Translations under genes and position numbers: made by a program
DNA from: Hydractinia symbiolongicarpus
Taxonomy: Eukaryota; Cnidaria; Hydrozoa; Anthoathecata; Hydractiniidae
NCBI RefSeq assembly: GCF_029227915.1
Contig: NC_079889.1
Location: 1,426,001 to 1,490,000 of the forward strand
DNA: 64,000 nucleotides
Direction: 5' to 3'
The notes under the pieces: generated by a model
Told to the model about the DNA's origin: nothing
The model's database searches: none
What the model saw: only the letters and a program-made list of their open reading frames with translations
Shown: piece by piece, positions 12,551 to 25,184 of the stretch
Position numbering within the stretch: position 1 is the first letter of the stretch
Layout of the letters: each line of letters opens with the position of its first letter

Positions 12551-15240
12551 GAACAAAAATCCTCGCTTATGTTACAAAAAAATAATTGGTTTAAAAAACT
12601 AGATTTTATTTATTCATTTTGGAAAAGCCTTGTTTACAAAATTTAAAAAAATTAATGTCTCGCACGCCTGTTGCTCTACTTCTACAGACGTCTTTTATGG
12701 CCAGTGCGCTTAAGAAATAATCGACAGCGTTACTGTTGTGCTCAGTACCTGTTGTCTGTTTCTTTTTATAGCGGAAAATGCAGTCGAATGGAAGCCATTA
12801 TTTAAGTTTTAGTTAACTTGCAAATACATTTAAGTTGATATATAGCTAGCCGGTAGACATAGCAGAATACTGACCACCCCTCCCAATTGATCATTTTAAT
12901 TTAGTTATTTCTATTTTTATTTGCTTATGTGAACATTATCCGCAAGTTATTTCTTTTCAAATGTTTTGGGCATGGAGGGGTTCCATCATTTAAATAAACA
13001 TGATTGATTCTTTTAGTTTTTAAAGAGAGTAAGATGTGGCAAGGCTGACCTCGTCCTTCTGGTTGATCCAAATTAAACGTTTGCTTTGAGAAATTGTGTT
13101 TATTTATAGATATAGGTTAAAGACTTGCTCACATTTATTTGTTTAAGATTTGTACGAGAGAATAAATTTCGGCATCGTGGAAGAAAGCTTACTAAACATG
13201 GGCACAAATGGATTAAAAAGACAGAGATAGTATGTGCTTCTTAATAGCAGATAGCACAATAACCAAAAAATCATCCTGTTTTTTTTTTATTCTATGGTTT
13301 TGATAGGTATAAAATACTTTCTTTTTACACCGTTTATGCACTGAAATTTGGTGCATTAAAAACGTTTTCTCTGCATTAAGGCAACTAGCCATATATTTTA
13401 AGATGGAAGATTCGTAGATGCATCTGACAGAATGGGCTTTCATTTCAATTGATAGTTGCGTTAAATCACAGGCACTAACACTAAATATCGCGAAATGAAA
13501 GTTTCCTAAAAAAATAATTATTACTAGATAAAACCAATGTAATAATAATAGAACTACTTTTGCTTAGGTGATAATACTTAGTAATAGGTTATAATACTTA
13601 GTACAGTTGTGGAATGCTTTAATACAAACAGTCAAGGCCTTCATTCTTAACATATACCAAAAACAAGATAATATTCTGATTTTGTAATTTTATTTTAAAA
13701 TTCCTTCCGCGGTAAAAATTCTATGGTCTTGCGTTTTGGCAGTCTTATTAACTGTATAGCAGAAAAATTTTTTTCTTAAAAGTCATTTGGATTGACTCAT
13801 CGGGTTCAAAATAAGGTAAGAATACTCGCTTTTCCCTAAATGTTGCTGCTCATGTCATTGAACTTGGCAAATGTTTTAGAATATTTCATTTAATGATAAT
13901 CTAAGTAAAAAAAGCAATGTAACTCAGGCATTATACCGCGCAACTCTTTAATGTTTGCCTAGAAAATAATGAAATCGTCAGGCTTAGGTAAATATATCAA
14001 CACCTAAGGCTACAACGACGATGTCTTTATTATCTACACGAAGTTTATGAGGTAGCGCCAAATTCGCTTGGTTAAGTTGCTTGGTTAATATTTTATTTGA
14101 AACTTTCTCTAACATCCGTAAATCAAATTAGGAGCGCCTTGGTAACCACCTAGAAACCAATATACATGTAATAAATAATTACTATCTGACAAATATAAGA
14201 CCCTGTAACACTGAAACTGTCTTTTTAAAACCTACAAATAATACACCACCCACCTATGGGAGAAATTCAATACCACTATCAAATTTTTTCAGAATAAATT
14301 TTGCTTTATCACAAGCTGTAATAAAAGTCAGAAAATGTCACAAAATTTTAGCATGGAATTACACATTGAACAAAAGTTATGCGCAGTGAAAGATGACGTG
14401 AGCCCTTCCTGAATTAAAACAACGAGAATTTTTAACACACAACCTCATCTTTTCAACTAATATGCAACTGAAGTTGAGCAAAACAAATAATTTAATGCCA
14501 AGTACATTCAGGCTTGGCAGAAAAACTTCTAAAAAAGAGTTGTTAACTTTGACTAAGAATTTCGATCAGAAATCAAGAAAGAGAAAGAAGTAGGGAAAAA
14601 GATACGCAAAGAAACAAAATTTTAAAAGAAAAACAAACAAAAAATCAAATTAATAAATAAAATAGTACCTAATTAACAAATATAAATAATGAAGATTGAG
14701 ATGTGGTTAAACTATACTAATAACTAAAAAGCAAAGACTGCAATTATGGGCGAAATTAATGAAACAAAGGCAGTTTTTTTTAATTTTTAAACACGAAAGG
14801 GTAGTGCGCATGTAAAATTTGCTAGTAGTATTCTTTAGCGCTTTCTTACAACGAAATAACCGCTCCATACAAATATGGTCGTGCTTAGTCAACCTTAACC
14901 TGAGCTACGAAAACCTAAGTCCGCTGACAATCTCAATGCCCGACTCTAATGTAGAACAACCAATGATTGCTTGTGGCGGTTAAATTCGAAATTAGCTGTT
15001 TTGTTTCATTATATTTTCTCCATGATTTTGAAGCTAAATATTGTACTGACTTTTTATTTAGTTCTAAAATAAGCTGGATCTATTAAGTAAAATAATGTTC
15101 ATTGTTTTCTTTAACACCATAAAAAGAAGAATAAGAAAAAATCAACCGTTCAGATTTGGGGTTTTAACATGTCGTGCCAAAACTTTTTGGGGTTAATGTG
15201 CACGTGTTATAACTTAACGCCCTTAATTCCATATATTATG

Positions 15241-15618
15241 TTACATTGAAAAACTAGGGCCACAATGTTGGCCATCATTACATGATTTGTAGGTGGCAAA
15301 CAATAATACGCCAAAAAAAATAACATCGTAAGCCACAACTACCGCATAAAATGTCGTATCCACCAATATACTAGCTTTTGTTGAATCTAACTTATGGAGA
15401 GATAGGAGTATAAGAAATAATGGTAAAGTTTGAATAAACAATACACGTGCTATATACCATCCCTCAAACGCATTCGTTTCAACCGGGAGATTTGAAGTTT
15501 CCTTGTTCAATTTATATTTCCATATCCATGATGTCTCAGTCATTTGCAATTCCCAATTTTGAATGACAAGTTTTACAAGTACTAAATAAGTCGATCCGTT
15601 CAAAAATTTAGACTTAAT
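15241..15618 (-). other. In-frame 126-codon extension after the NLR copy B stop
   Basis: Directly after the TAA (15619-15621) that ends the NACHT exon, the same frame stays open for 126 codons to a stop at 15241. It encodes two hydrophobic segments (around ARVLFIQTLPLFLILLSL and FYAVVVAYDVIFFGVLLF) and ends SCNDGQHCGPSFSM. Copy A keeps only its last part, GVLLFATYKSC onward, fused to the NACHT exon by a 381-base deletion. It could be an ancestral C-terminal membrane module cut off by a new stop, a read-through product, or an alternative 3' exon. Confidence 0.55.
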
Positions 15619-17771
15619 TTAAGTTTCTTTCAACAATTTGTCCAATGCTTGCTTTAAGCAGTCTACTTCTTCGTCAGAAAATCTGTAAAATGCGCTTCTA
15701 GTTTTCTGTACTTCAACGTCTTTAACACGCAACAATATTTCAGCTAACATCTCACAAAAATATGGCTTTATCGCACGAATGTCTAAATGTAGCTTTTCTA
15801 ATCTCATTTCATATTTGTTTTGCATTATTGATTTACGAAGATCGTAGATCACCCGTCGTGAGTGAGAGGGTACATGCAAGTGAACTTGTTTATAAAGTAG
15901 TAAAGTATCAAATAAAGCGCGAGTCACTTCACCGTAATCTCTATCGAAATCCTCTCCCCAATAAACAAAAATTATGGAATACCATTTAGAAGTATAAACC
16001 GAGTTTTTGGAGCAATAGTGCAATGAAGTTATGAAATACTTTAAACTGCCTTGATCAAAAGAATTAGAATATATAATCAAACTGCTTACACTACAAATGT
16101 CTGACATGATTTTTGACAATCCAACTACACAGGATACGCCACCTTGATTTTGTTTAAATGTTATACCCAATACATCAAAGTCATTTCTGTATTTTTCAAG
16201 AAAATACACAAGCTCAGATTGTGTGTGTGAAGCATCCACTGTTAAGAATAAATCACTGCAACCAGATGTCAGTTTACACTGTTGAATGATCTTTTCGCTA
16301 AGGTTGTTTTGGTATTCAAATATTCCTTGAAGTAATTGCGGATTTTTAGTTCTTAACAAGTTGTTAAGAGGATTAATTCCATGTTGAACAAGTCCCATAT
16401 TTTTTACAAATTGTTTTAAAATAGACGAAGACTCAGATTTAACTTTTAAAGCTCCGTGCAGACCACAAACAAGTGGTAAACAGCCAGATAACGAGGGGTT
16501 TGATGTAATGTCATTTTTATGTTTGCCTTCAGGAAAGAAGTAGTACACAGCTGTTAAAAACTCTTGCATTAAAAGATGGTTGAATTGATACTTAAGTCCA
16601 TCCATTGTTTGAAGTTTTGAAACTAAACCAGTAGCTTCAATATTTTCGTTTCTTATCTCCTTTGGTATGCCAGCGACATCTATTAGAATGACGCCATCTG
16701 CAAGCATCTTTTGTGCAAGAAAGGACAAAGAAAATACAACTTTTTGTACACACTTTTCTTTGAAAATATCAAAAACATTTGATGTAAGTTGGTTACTTGG
16801 TCGGGTTTTGTAATGTCGATGTAGAAACAACGTTAATTGCCAAACAAATAACTCTGTTGTTGTTTTCGGTGCATGGAGAAGTCGTTGTTCTTGATATAGA
16901 GAGCAAATTGTCCACAAAAAAACTGGGATCCTCGAAAGGAGTTTTAACTGCTTTGATTCATAAATTTTTTTGCGTAAAAGGTTTCCAAGTTTGGTATCTG
17001 ATCCACTAAAAACATTAATGTAATCAAGTACCTGCTCTGAGCTAAATCCAAGAATATCAACTTGTTTAATTGAAGCCGTAGAAAAAGACTTTCGTAAAAC
17101 AGGACAAGCATTTGGTCTGGATGTAATAACTGTTTTATGACCAGGCATTAAAGCATTATGCGGATTTATTGTTTCAAAAATGACTTTTGAAATATCGCTA
17201 ACGTTGTCTGACTCCTGTTTTGAAATAATATGCAAATCTTCAACTCTGGTGAACTCATCCAATCCGTCCATGATAAAAATAATTTTTTTTGAAGCAGGAA
17301 CAAGGTCAGTGAATTTTATTTTTGTAAACAGGAGCGGATACTTTCTCAGGACTAAATCAGAGAGCGATGAAATATTGCGAACTACATTCATTTCTCTAAA
17401 CTTGAATAAAAAAACAAATCGAAAATTTGTCCAAATACGGTTCTCAGCCCAATTCAAGGCCATTGTCTTTACCATAAAAGATTTTCCAATTCCTCCAATA
17501 CCTCTCAGCAAAACAATTTGATTTTCTTCATCCAAAAGATTTTCCATGGTGCATTTTCCTTTTTGTGATAACATCTGCTTGATGTGAAACTCTCTAGCAG
17601 AATGTGTGTTATTAATATCAACATCTAAGCTATCCACAACTGCTAAGTCTACATAGAATCTTTTTCGGGATATAGTTTGTCCATTTATACTTTCAATGTG
17701 TTCTTTTCCTATTCCTTCTAGATAATACTGCCTTAAAAGATCAGAAGCTTCTTTTAAATTTTTGTCGTCAC
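15619..17771 (-). CDS. NACHT exon of NLR copy B
   Basis: The acceptor TTTTCTTTTAG precedes 17771, and the exon opens GT GAC GAC as in copy A. It encodes 716 residues with P-loop GIGGIGKS, Walker B KIIFIMDGLDEF and a TSRP motif, and no leucine-rich repeats are visible. The C-terminus (FYRFSDEEVDCLKQALDKLLKET, written here only to show it differs from copy A) ends at TAA 15619-15621. The frame is intact and nearly identical to copy A, so the ATPase may still be expressed. Its upstream partners are the membrane exon at 21454-21597 and a HEPN exon that is now split by an insertion. The intron to the membrane exon has grown to 3682 bases from 743 in copy A. Confidence 0.8.
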
Positions 17772-17884
17772 CTAAAAGAAAATGCAATGGATCTTTTAAG
17801 TTTGCCTTATGTTAGAAATTTGGCGGAGCGTAAAGCGAAGTCCCTTTATAGCATCGTTTATTATGTTGTAAGGCGCGATTTTGC

Positions 17885-18460
17885 CATACATGACTGGAAT
17901 CTCTATGAAATCCTTATAATGGGGAAATTATAATAACTCCTGTTAGGATTATCCTTAGAACTTGAAACTTGCAACACAACTTTGTTTCGTCAAGAAGAAT
18001 CATTTTGAATAATTTTGACACGTGACTAATCCGATTTCTCGATTTTTTCGGATTTTACCCGAAAATCGGGAAAAAACGGATTTTCGGTCAATTTTTGGCA
18101 ATTTTTGGCAATTTTTTATACGGTCCATGTAAAAACCGAAAGATATGTTAAAAACATTTTATTTAGCTTTCAGAAACTTCAAACAGAATGTAAAAATTCG
18201 CTCTAGAACAAAAGTAATTATACTATAAGCAGATAGTGGCATTTTTAACAATTTTCAAGCTTCTGATGACGTCACAGAAAATGTGATGACGCAAGCAAAA
18301 ATTTATTGCCGCCATTTCGTTCCTTTTATGACGTACTATAAGTGTGCCAAGTTTGATTCAATTTGAACAATCCTATGAAAAGTTATTAAGGGGGGGCGGG
18401 GCGGAATCCGCCCCCCCGGTCATAGTATGTTTGAAAAACCCCGGACCGAATAGGGTTAAC
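17885..18460. repeat. Dispersed element with G/C-rich palindrome, inserted in the copy B intron
   Basis: Copy A lacks this block; the two copies are colinear on both sides. The left part is related to 12150-12550. Near the right end, a G-run and a C-run (about 18388-18418) flank a hairpin-forming centre, GGCGGAATCCGCC, and the element ends near CGGACCGAATAGGGTT. It is non-coding. The family is not recognised. Confidence 0.6.
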
Positions 18461-18778
18461 ACAAGTAAAGAATTTTGACACCGTGCGAAACATGTGTTTA
18501 AAAAAATATTAATATTAAAAATAGCTAAAATATCCACAAAATCTGTTTTTTAAAATGTTTGGTAATAAAGGCGCCTTAAAGAAAGCAAATTACGGGAAAG
18601 TTTTAATGTTTTACAAATTATGGTTGTGTGATATGCAGCTGATAAAAATTAAATAAAGTAATTAAGACGAAACATACTTTAAAACCACGTCCTATATCGT
18701 ACATTCTAGTTCTGTATGTTACCGAATTACAGTATGTTAATGCTAATTAGCATATCGCTTGCTGTTTTTATTAAACAA

Positions 18779-21103
18779 CTAGTCGATTAGGCCCGTGGAA
18801 AAATCCACTTAGGCAGAAAAACAATTAAAAAGTTCTGTCATTTGAATTTGGATGACATCAGCAAATATTTCAGTATATTGAATATGCCTTTTACTAAAAA
18901 AAATAATCTGAAAATGCATAAAAAGAAAGTGTATAAGTCATAATTTAACAAAAATGTTTTAAAATCTAACACAAAATATCAACATAATATAAAAAAAAAA
19001 TATAACACATATCTCAAATATGTATACATCTTATTATGTGATTATGTTGAAAACCTTCAATATTTTAATCTGAAGTGTCGAAAAGAAAGGCTTGCAACAG
19101 TAAGCACAGATCTATGAAATAAGTTCTTTACCCATTTTAAACATTGTCTTTTCCCTAAATGCTTATACAACAATACAACCTGAACAATATCAAAAAGCCA
19201 AACTTAAACAAACACAAAACACCTAAAAACAAAAAGTTAAACTTTGAAAAATCATTTATTCGGTTGCATACCATCCTCTCCCGCACAAATATGCACAAAA
19301 TGTAAAAATTAACCGGTTAACAAAACAATTTTTTGTCTAATGATCCGTACTGACTTTACCAAACAGTTTAACCTGAAATGTCAAAAAAGCAATAAGCAAA
19401 GAGTAAATTTCAAATCAACAAAAATCATTATTTTGAAAACATTGTATATATATATATGGTCCTTCCTCACAAAAGTTTACAATAAATGTAGAACACAAAG
19501 GTTTATGAGGAGCAAATCAAAATATGAACAAAAATCAGTTCAATTGGCATGTTCTATATTGTCTTCAGCCATAAAATCTTCCACAAAATTGATATGAAAC
19601 CCATCAAATTCAACTCAGAAAAAGCAGTCATTTAAGTGCATACAAAAATACAACTTGTAGAATATCAAATTATTATTTTTAGTATATATAATTGCATATG
19701 GTCCTCCCTCACAACAGTTAAATTTTTGCACTAAATTTGCAACACAAAATACAAATTCTAAATAATTCCTATGGTTTTCCTCAAAAGTTTAATCAAAATA
19801 TAAAAGATGAGAGGTGAACGACAAAATCAAAGTTTGCAGAATTTAATTATTTTGGTATATATATATATGTCTATTGATATATGCCCTTTATAACAATATT
19901 TCAATCCAAAATGTGAAAAAGAAAAACAGTTTGCAACAAAATCAGTTATTCTGATGATACTGCATACACTTTTTCTCCACAAAAGTGTAAAAAAAGAATG
20001 GTTGTAGGAAATACTTCTGATTCAACAAAAATCAGTATTTGCATCTTGTACTCATTAAATATTACCCAAAATTTCAAAAAACTGTGATTTGGAACGCATC
20101 AAATTTAAAAATAGAGAGGGATCAGTCATTTCGGTATGTTGTACAGAGTCCTTACACGGTAAGAATTTATACAAAATATAAAAAAACACAAGTTTTTTTG
20201 GTGTTGTACTCCCTCAAAAAAGTTGAAACTTTTCTTAATTGAGACAAAATTCCATAAACAAAAAAACATTTTAGTCAGAACATCTAGTACAACAAAAATC
20301 ACTACACTTAAGGTACCAGAATTATTACATGTTAAATAAAAATCGTTTCGTCATATTGCATGTAACCGATGTATATAAGTTTAGTTAACTACACAAAATG
20401 TGAAAAATACATTATTTGCTTAAAAACATTCCTTAAACTCTTCTTAAATACTATGTAATACTTTTTTAAAAGTTGTTGTGGCTTGTTAATTTAAGCTTAA
20501 AATGTCAATTAAAATAAGTTACAGTCACATTCTTAGCAAAGACCACTAAGATTAGCTTCCATGTAAAAAGCAACATAAAACTGAAGCGAGCATAAGGTAG
20601 CTACAGCAGCTAAAAGCTGGTCACTTAAATATAAACTGGAGACTTAGCTAGGTATAAAAAACATGGCTACATATTTATAAATTCCTAGCTATATACCTAG
20701 CTAGCTAGTTGTTGTTGTGGTGGTTGATGCTAGCTAACAAACATGTGTCGCATCAATAATATCATCAAAACTTTAAAAAACATAAACAAACCTTACAGAA
20801 ACCTTTCTATACTTCATTTATATACCATGCCCCTTTTTAAATGCTTTTGTAAAGATTTATTTTGAAGGCAAGAGAAGACAAATGCTTAAAAAGGACAGCC
20901 ATCTTTTTTGCAAACACAATTTCTGTTACTTTGTGCTAGAACTTCATTTAACAAACCACACAAAACTCGCGGCTTTTCACGACAAAGAAGACATATTTTT
21001 TTCGGCAACATCAAAGATTTTTTTCGGCAACATCAAAGGAAAATAACGATATTAACTTTGCCTGTTACAGACACACAGACACACTTAGCGTATTATTATA
21101 AGA
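18779..21103 (-). mobile_element. Non-autonomous Helitron N1 with internal diverged tandem array
   Basis: Read on the minus strand, the element begins TCTTATAATAATACGC (21103 downward), with a GTGTGTCTGTGTGTC-like tract. It ends with a hairpin related to CCGTGGATTTTTCCACGG followed by CTAG/T at 18782-18779. These are Helitron hallmarks: 5' TC, a 3' CTRR and a hairpin just before it. The host is the copy B intron, and copy A has the empty site. The interior (about 19250-20420) holds diverged repeats spaced about 170-240 bases, each with a TATATATAT run and a CTCACAAAAGTTTA-like block. No helicase or Rep frame is present. Confidence 0.7.
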
Positions 21104-21282
21104 CTAGTCAATAAGGCCCGTGGAAAAATCCACGGGTTCGCCCGGCCTTTGAATTTACCCGTGGCAACAAAGTGGATAAGAATATATCGCATTTGATATT
21201 CGTGTTTCCGTAACATCATTTTCTAACTTAGCGGGGGTCCGCGCAGAGACAGACAGACAAAATACGGCTATTATTATAGAGA
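21104..21282 (-). mobile_element. Complete short Helitron N2 (179 bp)
   Basis: On the minus strand it runs from TCTCTATAATAATAGCC, through a TTTGTCTGTCTGTC tract, to a perfect hairpin CCGTGGATTTTTCCACGG and terminal CTAG followed by T. It abuts N1 and N3 head to tail. It is non-coding and non-autonomous, and gives the clearest full-length unit of the family in this window. Confidence 0.8.
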
Positions 21283-21345
21283 CTAGCCGTTAACCCGTGG
21301 AAAAATCCACGGGGTCGCCCGTCCTTTATATACCGCATTTCAAAG
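21283..21345 (-). mobile_element. Truncated Helitron N3 (3' end only)
   Basis: On the minus strand it ends with the hairpin CCGTGGATTTTTCCACGG, GGTTAACGG and CTAG/T. The body is lost near 21345, where sequence shared with copy A (CAAAGCTTTTCATAAC) resumes. Confidence 0.7.
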
Positions 21346-21453
21346 CTTTTCATAACAACGTGTTACGCGGGGGAATTTTCATCACAGATGATTTCAATAG
21401 ACACAAAAGATTAATATCAACTTCTTAATTCACTTAAGAACAAATGATCATAC

Positions 21454-21597
21454 CTGAAGAAAAGTAGCATGTGGATACAGCAATACCAATAATTGCGATG
21501 CTAATCACACTGATTGGATAGTACTGTTGATACAGCTTTTGCAATGCAGTTAGAAAATTTGGCCACGATTCCAGTTTCTCTACACGAACTTTCAGAC
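21454..21597 (-). other. Membrane-span exon of NLR copy B
   Basis: This 144-base exon is flanked by a TATTAAG acceptor and a GTATGATC donor, phase 1 at both ends, as in copy A. It encodes LKVRVEKLESW and then the hydrophobic span YYPISVISIAIIGIAVSTCY. It is one codon shorter than copy A and still in frame. Confidence 0.8.
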
Positions 21598-21668
21598 CTT
21601 AATAGAAAATAAAATGTCAAAAGAAAAAAAAATTTTAAACAGACGTGGTAAGAAGAGATTCCAGGTAC

Positions 21669-22005
21669 CTTTTACATCATCTTTCAAACAAGCAATATCT
21701 TCTTGCATCTGTGTTATAGAGTTGTGTGCTTGCTCCAGCTCTTCTTGAATATCCTCGATGTCATTAGAATTACTCCACAACTTACATCTCATGCGTTCTA
21801 ACTTTTTAATTATATTATTTGTCTGATTCTCAAGAGACAGATTTTTATTTGTCAATTCATGTATCTGAGTGTCATGATGGTTTAATTTCGTTTGGTTGTA
21901 CAAAATAATTGCTCGCAGCAACAAATTGTCTTGAAGGTTTAGGTTAACTGTTCTTAAACGTTTTACGTCAAATCGAGTGTTGTTTCCCAAGCCATTTATT
22001 ATAAC
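21669..22005 (-). pseudogene. C-terminal half of split HEPN exon, NLR copy B
   Basis: It encodes the end of HEPN and the coiled coil (RTVNLNLQDNLLLRAIILY onward), aligning to 8623-8960 of copy A. The donor is AAAG/GTACCT at 21668. The frame is intact, but its upstream half lies beyond a 2711-base insertion that begins at 22006. Without exact removal of the insertion the HEPN domain cannot be made, so this copy is probably broken or N-terminally truncated. Confidence 0.75.
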
Positions 22006-24716
22006 TAGCCATAGTTACCACTAATGCGCCCCGAATTACTAATAACGATTTCAAACATTCAAATTTAGAACGGGATTTAAAATTAAAATGGAAAATGGTG
22101 GACGTTTGAAATCTATAAAAACTGCAGTGTTAGAACTTATTATTTTCGTTATTTTCACATTTGGCTAAGGCTCTATCTATAAAGTTAGTTCTTGATTAAA
22201 TATATGTACACTTTAAACGCCTCTAGCCTTCTTGTTGTGTAATTTCACGTAATCATTGCTTTTGATTTTTGGTTAAAATTCGTTCAAAAGACTTACGCAT
22301 ACATTTTTGACTTATCAAATCTCCAAAAATTCTTGTGCTGTAATAACAAATTGTGTCTGAAAGCTATTCTGCTGAAACATTTTCCGCCAAATATGACGAA
22401 TATGATAGAAATGCAGTACGGAATTGCATAGAGGCTTGTGAATAAGCTTATTGCCCAGGGGAAAATTTTTAAATAAGAAGCCCTGCGACTTGAAGATTTC
22501 CGTCATTAGCCTAAAAGATTCTGAAATTTGAAGTAGACTTTAAAACGGAGAACAATGGGGTATATAAACACATCATAAGTATCCTAATTCTCAATTATTA
22601 TTGCGTAAAATACAACTTGATAAATAAAAAATAATTTTTTTTTTACATATATATAGTATATATTCTAAAACAATAGTTAAAACTTTAACTGGATTTTTTT
22701 ATAACTGATCTCGAAAATTCCAGGATGCAGGATTGCTATGTATGAACTTCACGATTCGAATATATATAATAACTTCTGAACAATTTCAATTTCAATGAAT
22801 TATTACTCTGTTAAGTTACCAATAAAATCCTTAAAAATTTCTCTCGTTGAAGATTTTTCGAAACTGCTGATGGTGCATGGTTTCATAACAAATGATCTGA
22901 AAAAGAAAGTATATTTAAAATTGAGAAAGAAGAATACAATTTTACCAGAACTGAATTAATACTAGGTTGTTTAATTATTGTCTACTTATCTGATTTAAAG
23001 TTAGAATTTATTAAAAAGATACAAATCAATGCCATGTGATACACAAAAGGTATACTATATAAATAAAAATATATATATAAATTTAGTCAAGCTGGCTTTG
23101 ATATCATTGTTAAACAAGTATAATATTAAGCAGGCGATACAAGATTTTCAAACTTGTGGACAATACAGGACTTATTTTGTTGAAATCGATTTATTGAATT
23201 TTACAAATTTGATTGTTTATTATCGAGGAAATTGATTGGTCATTGTTTTCGAATTGAATTGAACAAGTTGATACAAAAAAGGGTAGACACTCAATTAATA
23301 AATTTGTCAGATTTGATAAATCAACAACATCATTTATAATTTCAAGAAAAAACATAAAAAAGGGAAGAAAACAAAGAAACCTGTAACATACTGTGGGTAG
23401 CGTCTAGTTGTACTGCAAGGGCTAACTATGTTATGTTATTGGTTAATTTATCAGTTCAACTTGACTGTTCCGTGCAATAAACAACAATATTTTTTCATGA
23501 TTCAACAAATATCTTTTTATATATATTCTTGCGGTCTGATTCGTGTCAACCAATCACGGGCAGCCATTATGAAATGGGGTACAAATGCCGTAATTAATGT
23601 TTTTGTGGTGAAATCTTCATAAATACAATACTGGATTTTTCAAGGAATTCTTTTTTTTTTAGTCAAATCTTTAATATGTTTTAGATACTGCTTAATTTTT
23701 GCCATTTTGCGACATTTTAACGACGTTTTACTTGTAAATTCTGTTTAAGTAAGGTTGCTACTTTGAAGGTTTGACCGTGAAAAGTCCACTTTGTTCTCCA
23801 TCAAATAGCAACGAAGGAGAACATTCTGACCGCAAGAATACATGATAGCAGTCTCACAAAGGTTCCTTTAGAAGTTATTTTACTCACCCAAAACGCCTAT
23901 ACTTTTTACGGTGTATGTGGCTTATCAGCACCCTCGTTGATAAAATTACACAGGGCAGGATAAAAGTTTTTTGTTGCTTCTGAAAAAAGGGACTCTAATG
24001 AAAGCACTATTTTGTGCAGTTCTAGCTTGATAGCTGTAGTACAAGTGAGAGTAGTTTTACGACTATTAACTTATAAAATGCAAGAATTTAAAAATAAGTA
24101 TTTAGCTCCCTAGCTACATCATTAAAGCTATTACGACAAGCCAGACCATCGGGAAGGGAAGACCAACAAAATGCAAGCAGTTTTAGTCATGGCCATACAC
24201 GGAATGTTCTGTTCTTGATTGACTTTAAATTGTGATGCATTTATAAATTGCGGCCTTTGGATCAACGCCATAAACCGTTCTGAGTTTAATTTCATATAAA
24301 ATATAAGTAATCCTTCTACTTACTGTTAACAAGTTTCGAAACAACTTGGACAAAGTAAAACAAACCTTTTCTTGAAGATAAATTCACTTGGGCTGCAGTG
24401 ACATTTAAGCATATTAAACGAGACAATATTACAAAGCTTTAAATTAACATAACAAAAGAATCTCGATTAATATTTTTTATGGCAGTCAAATCTTCAGAGA
24501 CAACAAAGAAACCGAGACAAGATAAGTTTTGCTCGATCAGTGTTATTTTTGTCTTGATGGTACCAAACACACAGGTTGTGTTATATCAAACCTAGGTTGG
24601 ATGTTCGAGCCGAAGTTCCCCCGCGAAGTTGAGAGTAAGAAAAAAACTTCTCCCATACATAAAACAAACACTATATACCCGCGGTCCACTAAATGTGCGC
24701 CCCTTCGGCGGGGCGC
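22006..24716. mobile_element. 2711-bp insertion in the HEPN exon, unclassified
   Basis: Copy A reads straight through this point (ATTATAACAAGAAG). In copy B, ATTATAAC is followed by the insert, and AACAAGAAG resumes at 24717. That is a likely 3-bp target duplication, AAC. Both ends contain a related direct motif: CCACTAATGCGCCCC near 22017 and CCACTAAATGTGCGCCCC near 24686. The right end forms a hairpin, GCGCCCC-TTCGGC-GGGGCGC. No transposase or integrase frame is visible inside, so it is a non-autonomous element of uncertain class. Confidence 0.75.
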
Positions 24717-25184
24717 AACAAGAAGTTCATCCCATGTGGTTGAAAATTCTGCCTCTTTTAAAGCTGTTATACGAGGAAAATGAATGAGGTAGTTGCGCAT
24801 CTGTCTTGCTCTAATACAAAATGCTCCTACTGATTTGTCATTACCTGGTGGATCATCTTGTCGCCAGTTTCCATCATTTGGCTTAATAGTTGTCAATTCT
24901 TTAATTAACACTAAAATCAGCGTAATATCGAAAAGATTCGAGTCGGTTTCGGTTTTACCTTGGGGGTATAAAATTTCCCATTGTGGTTTAGTAATCACCC
25001 CTCTGCCTTTTAACTGTGCCAGTAGAGTTTTCTTAGATATTAAAAACTTGTACAAATCTTTTGGTTGCTTTGGCACTCCGTTGATGTACAAAACGTTTAA
25101 AAGAGCATCTCTGAGTGGTCCTAGTATAAACATGGCTAACCTGAGCCATAATTCACAGGAGCTTACAAATCTTTCCAGAGTCAT
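24717..25184 (-). pseudogene. N-terminal half of split HEPN exon, NLR copy B
   Basis: It starts at ATG 25182-25184, right after the TTATTTCAG acceptor, as in copy A. It encodes MTLERFVSSCELWLRLAMF through the HEPN core, including QMRNYLIHF, which keeps the RNxxxH motif, and ends at TTWDELLV. Reading then runs into the insertion and picks up about 58 unrelated codons before a stop at 24543. Alone it could give a short HEPN-only protein of about 214 residues. Confidence 0.75.

Noticed and set aside
24543-24716. Genuine 3' extension of the HEPN half in copy B
   Set aside because: These codons lie inside the inserted element and have no counterpart in copy A.
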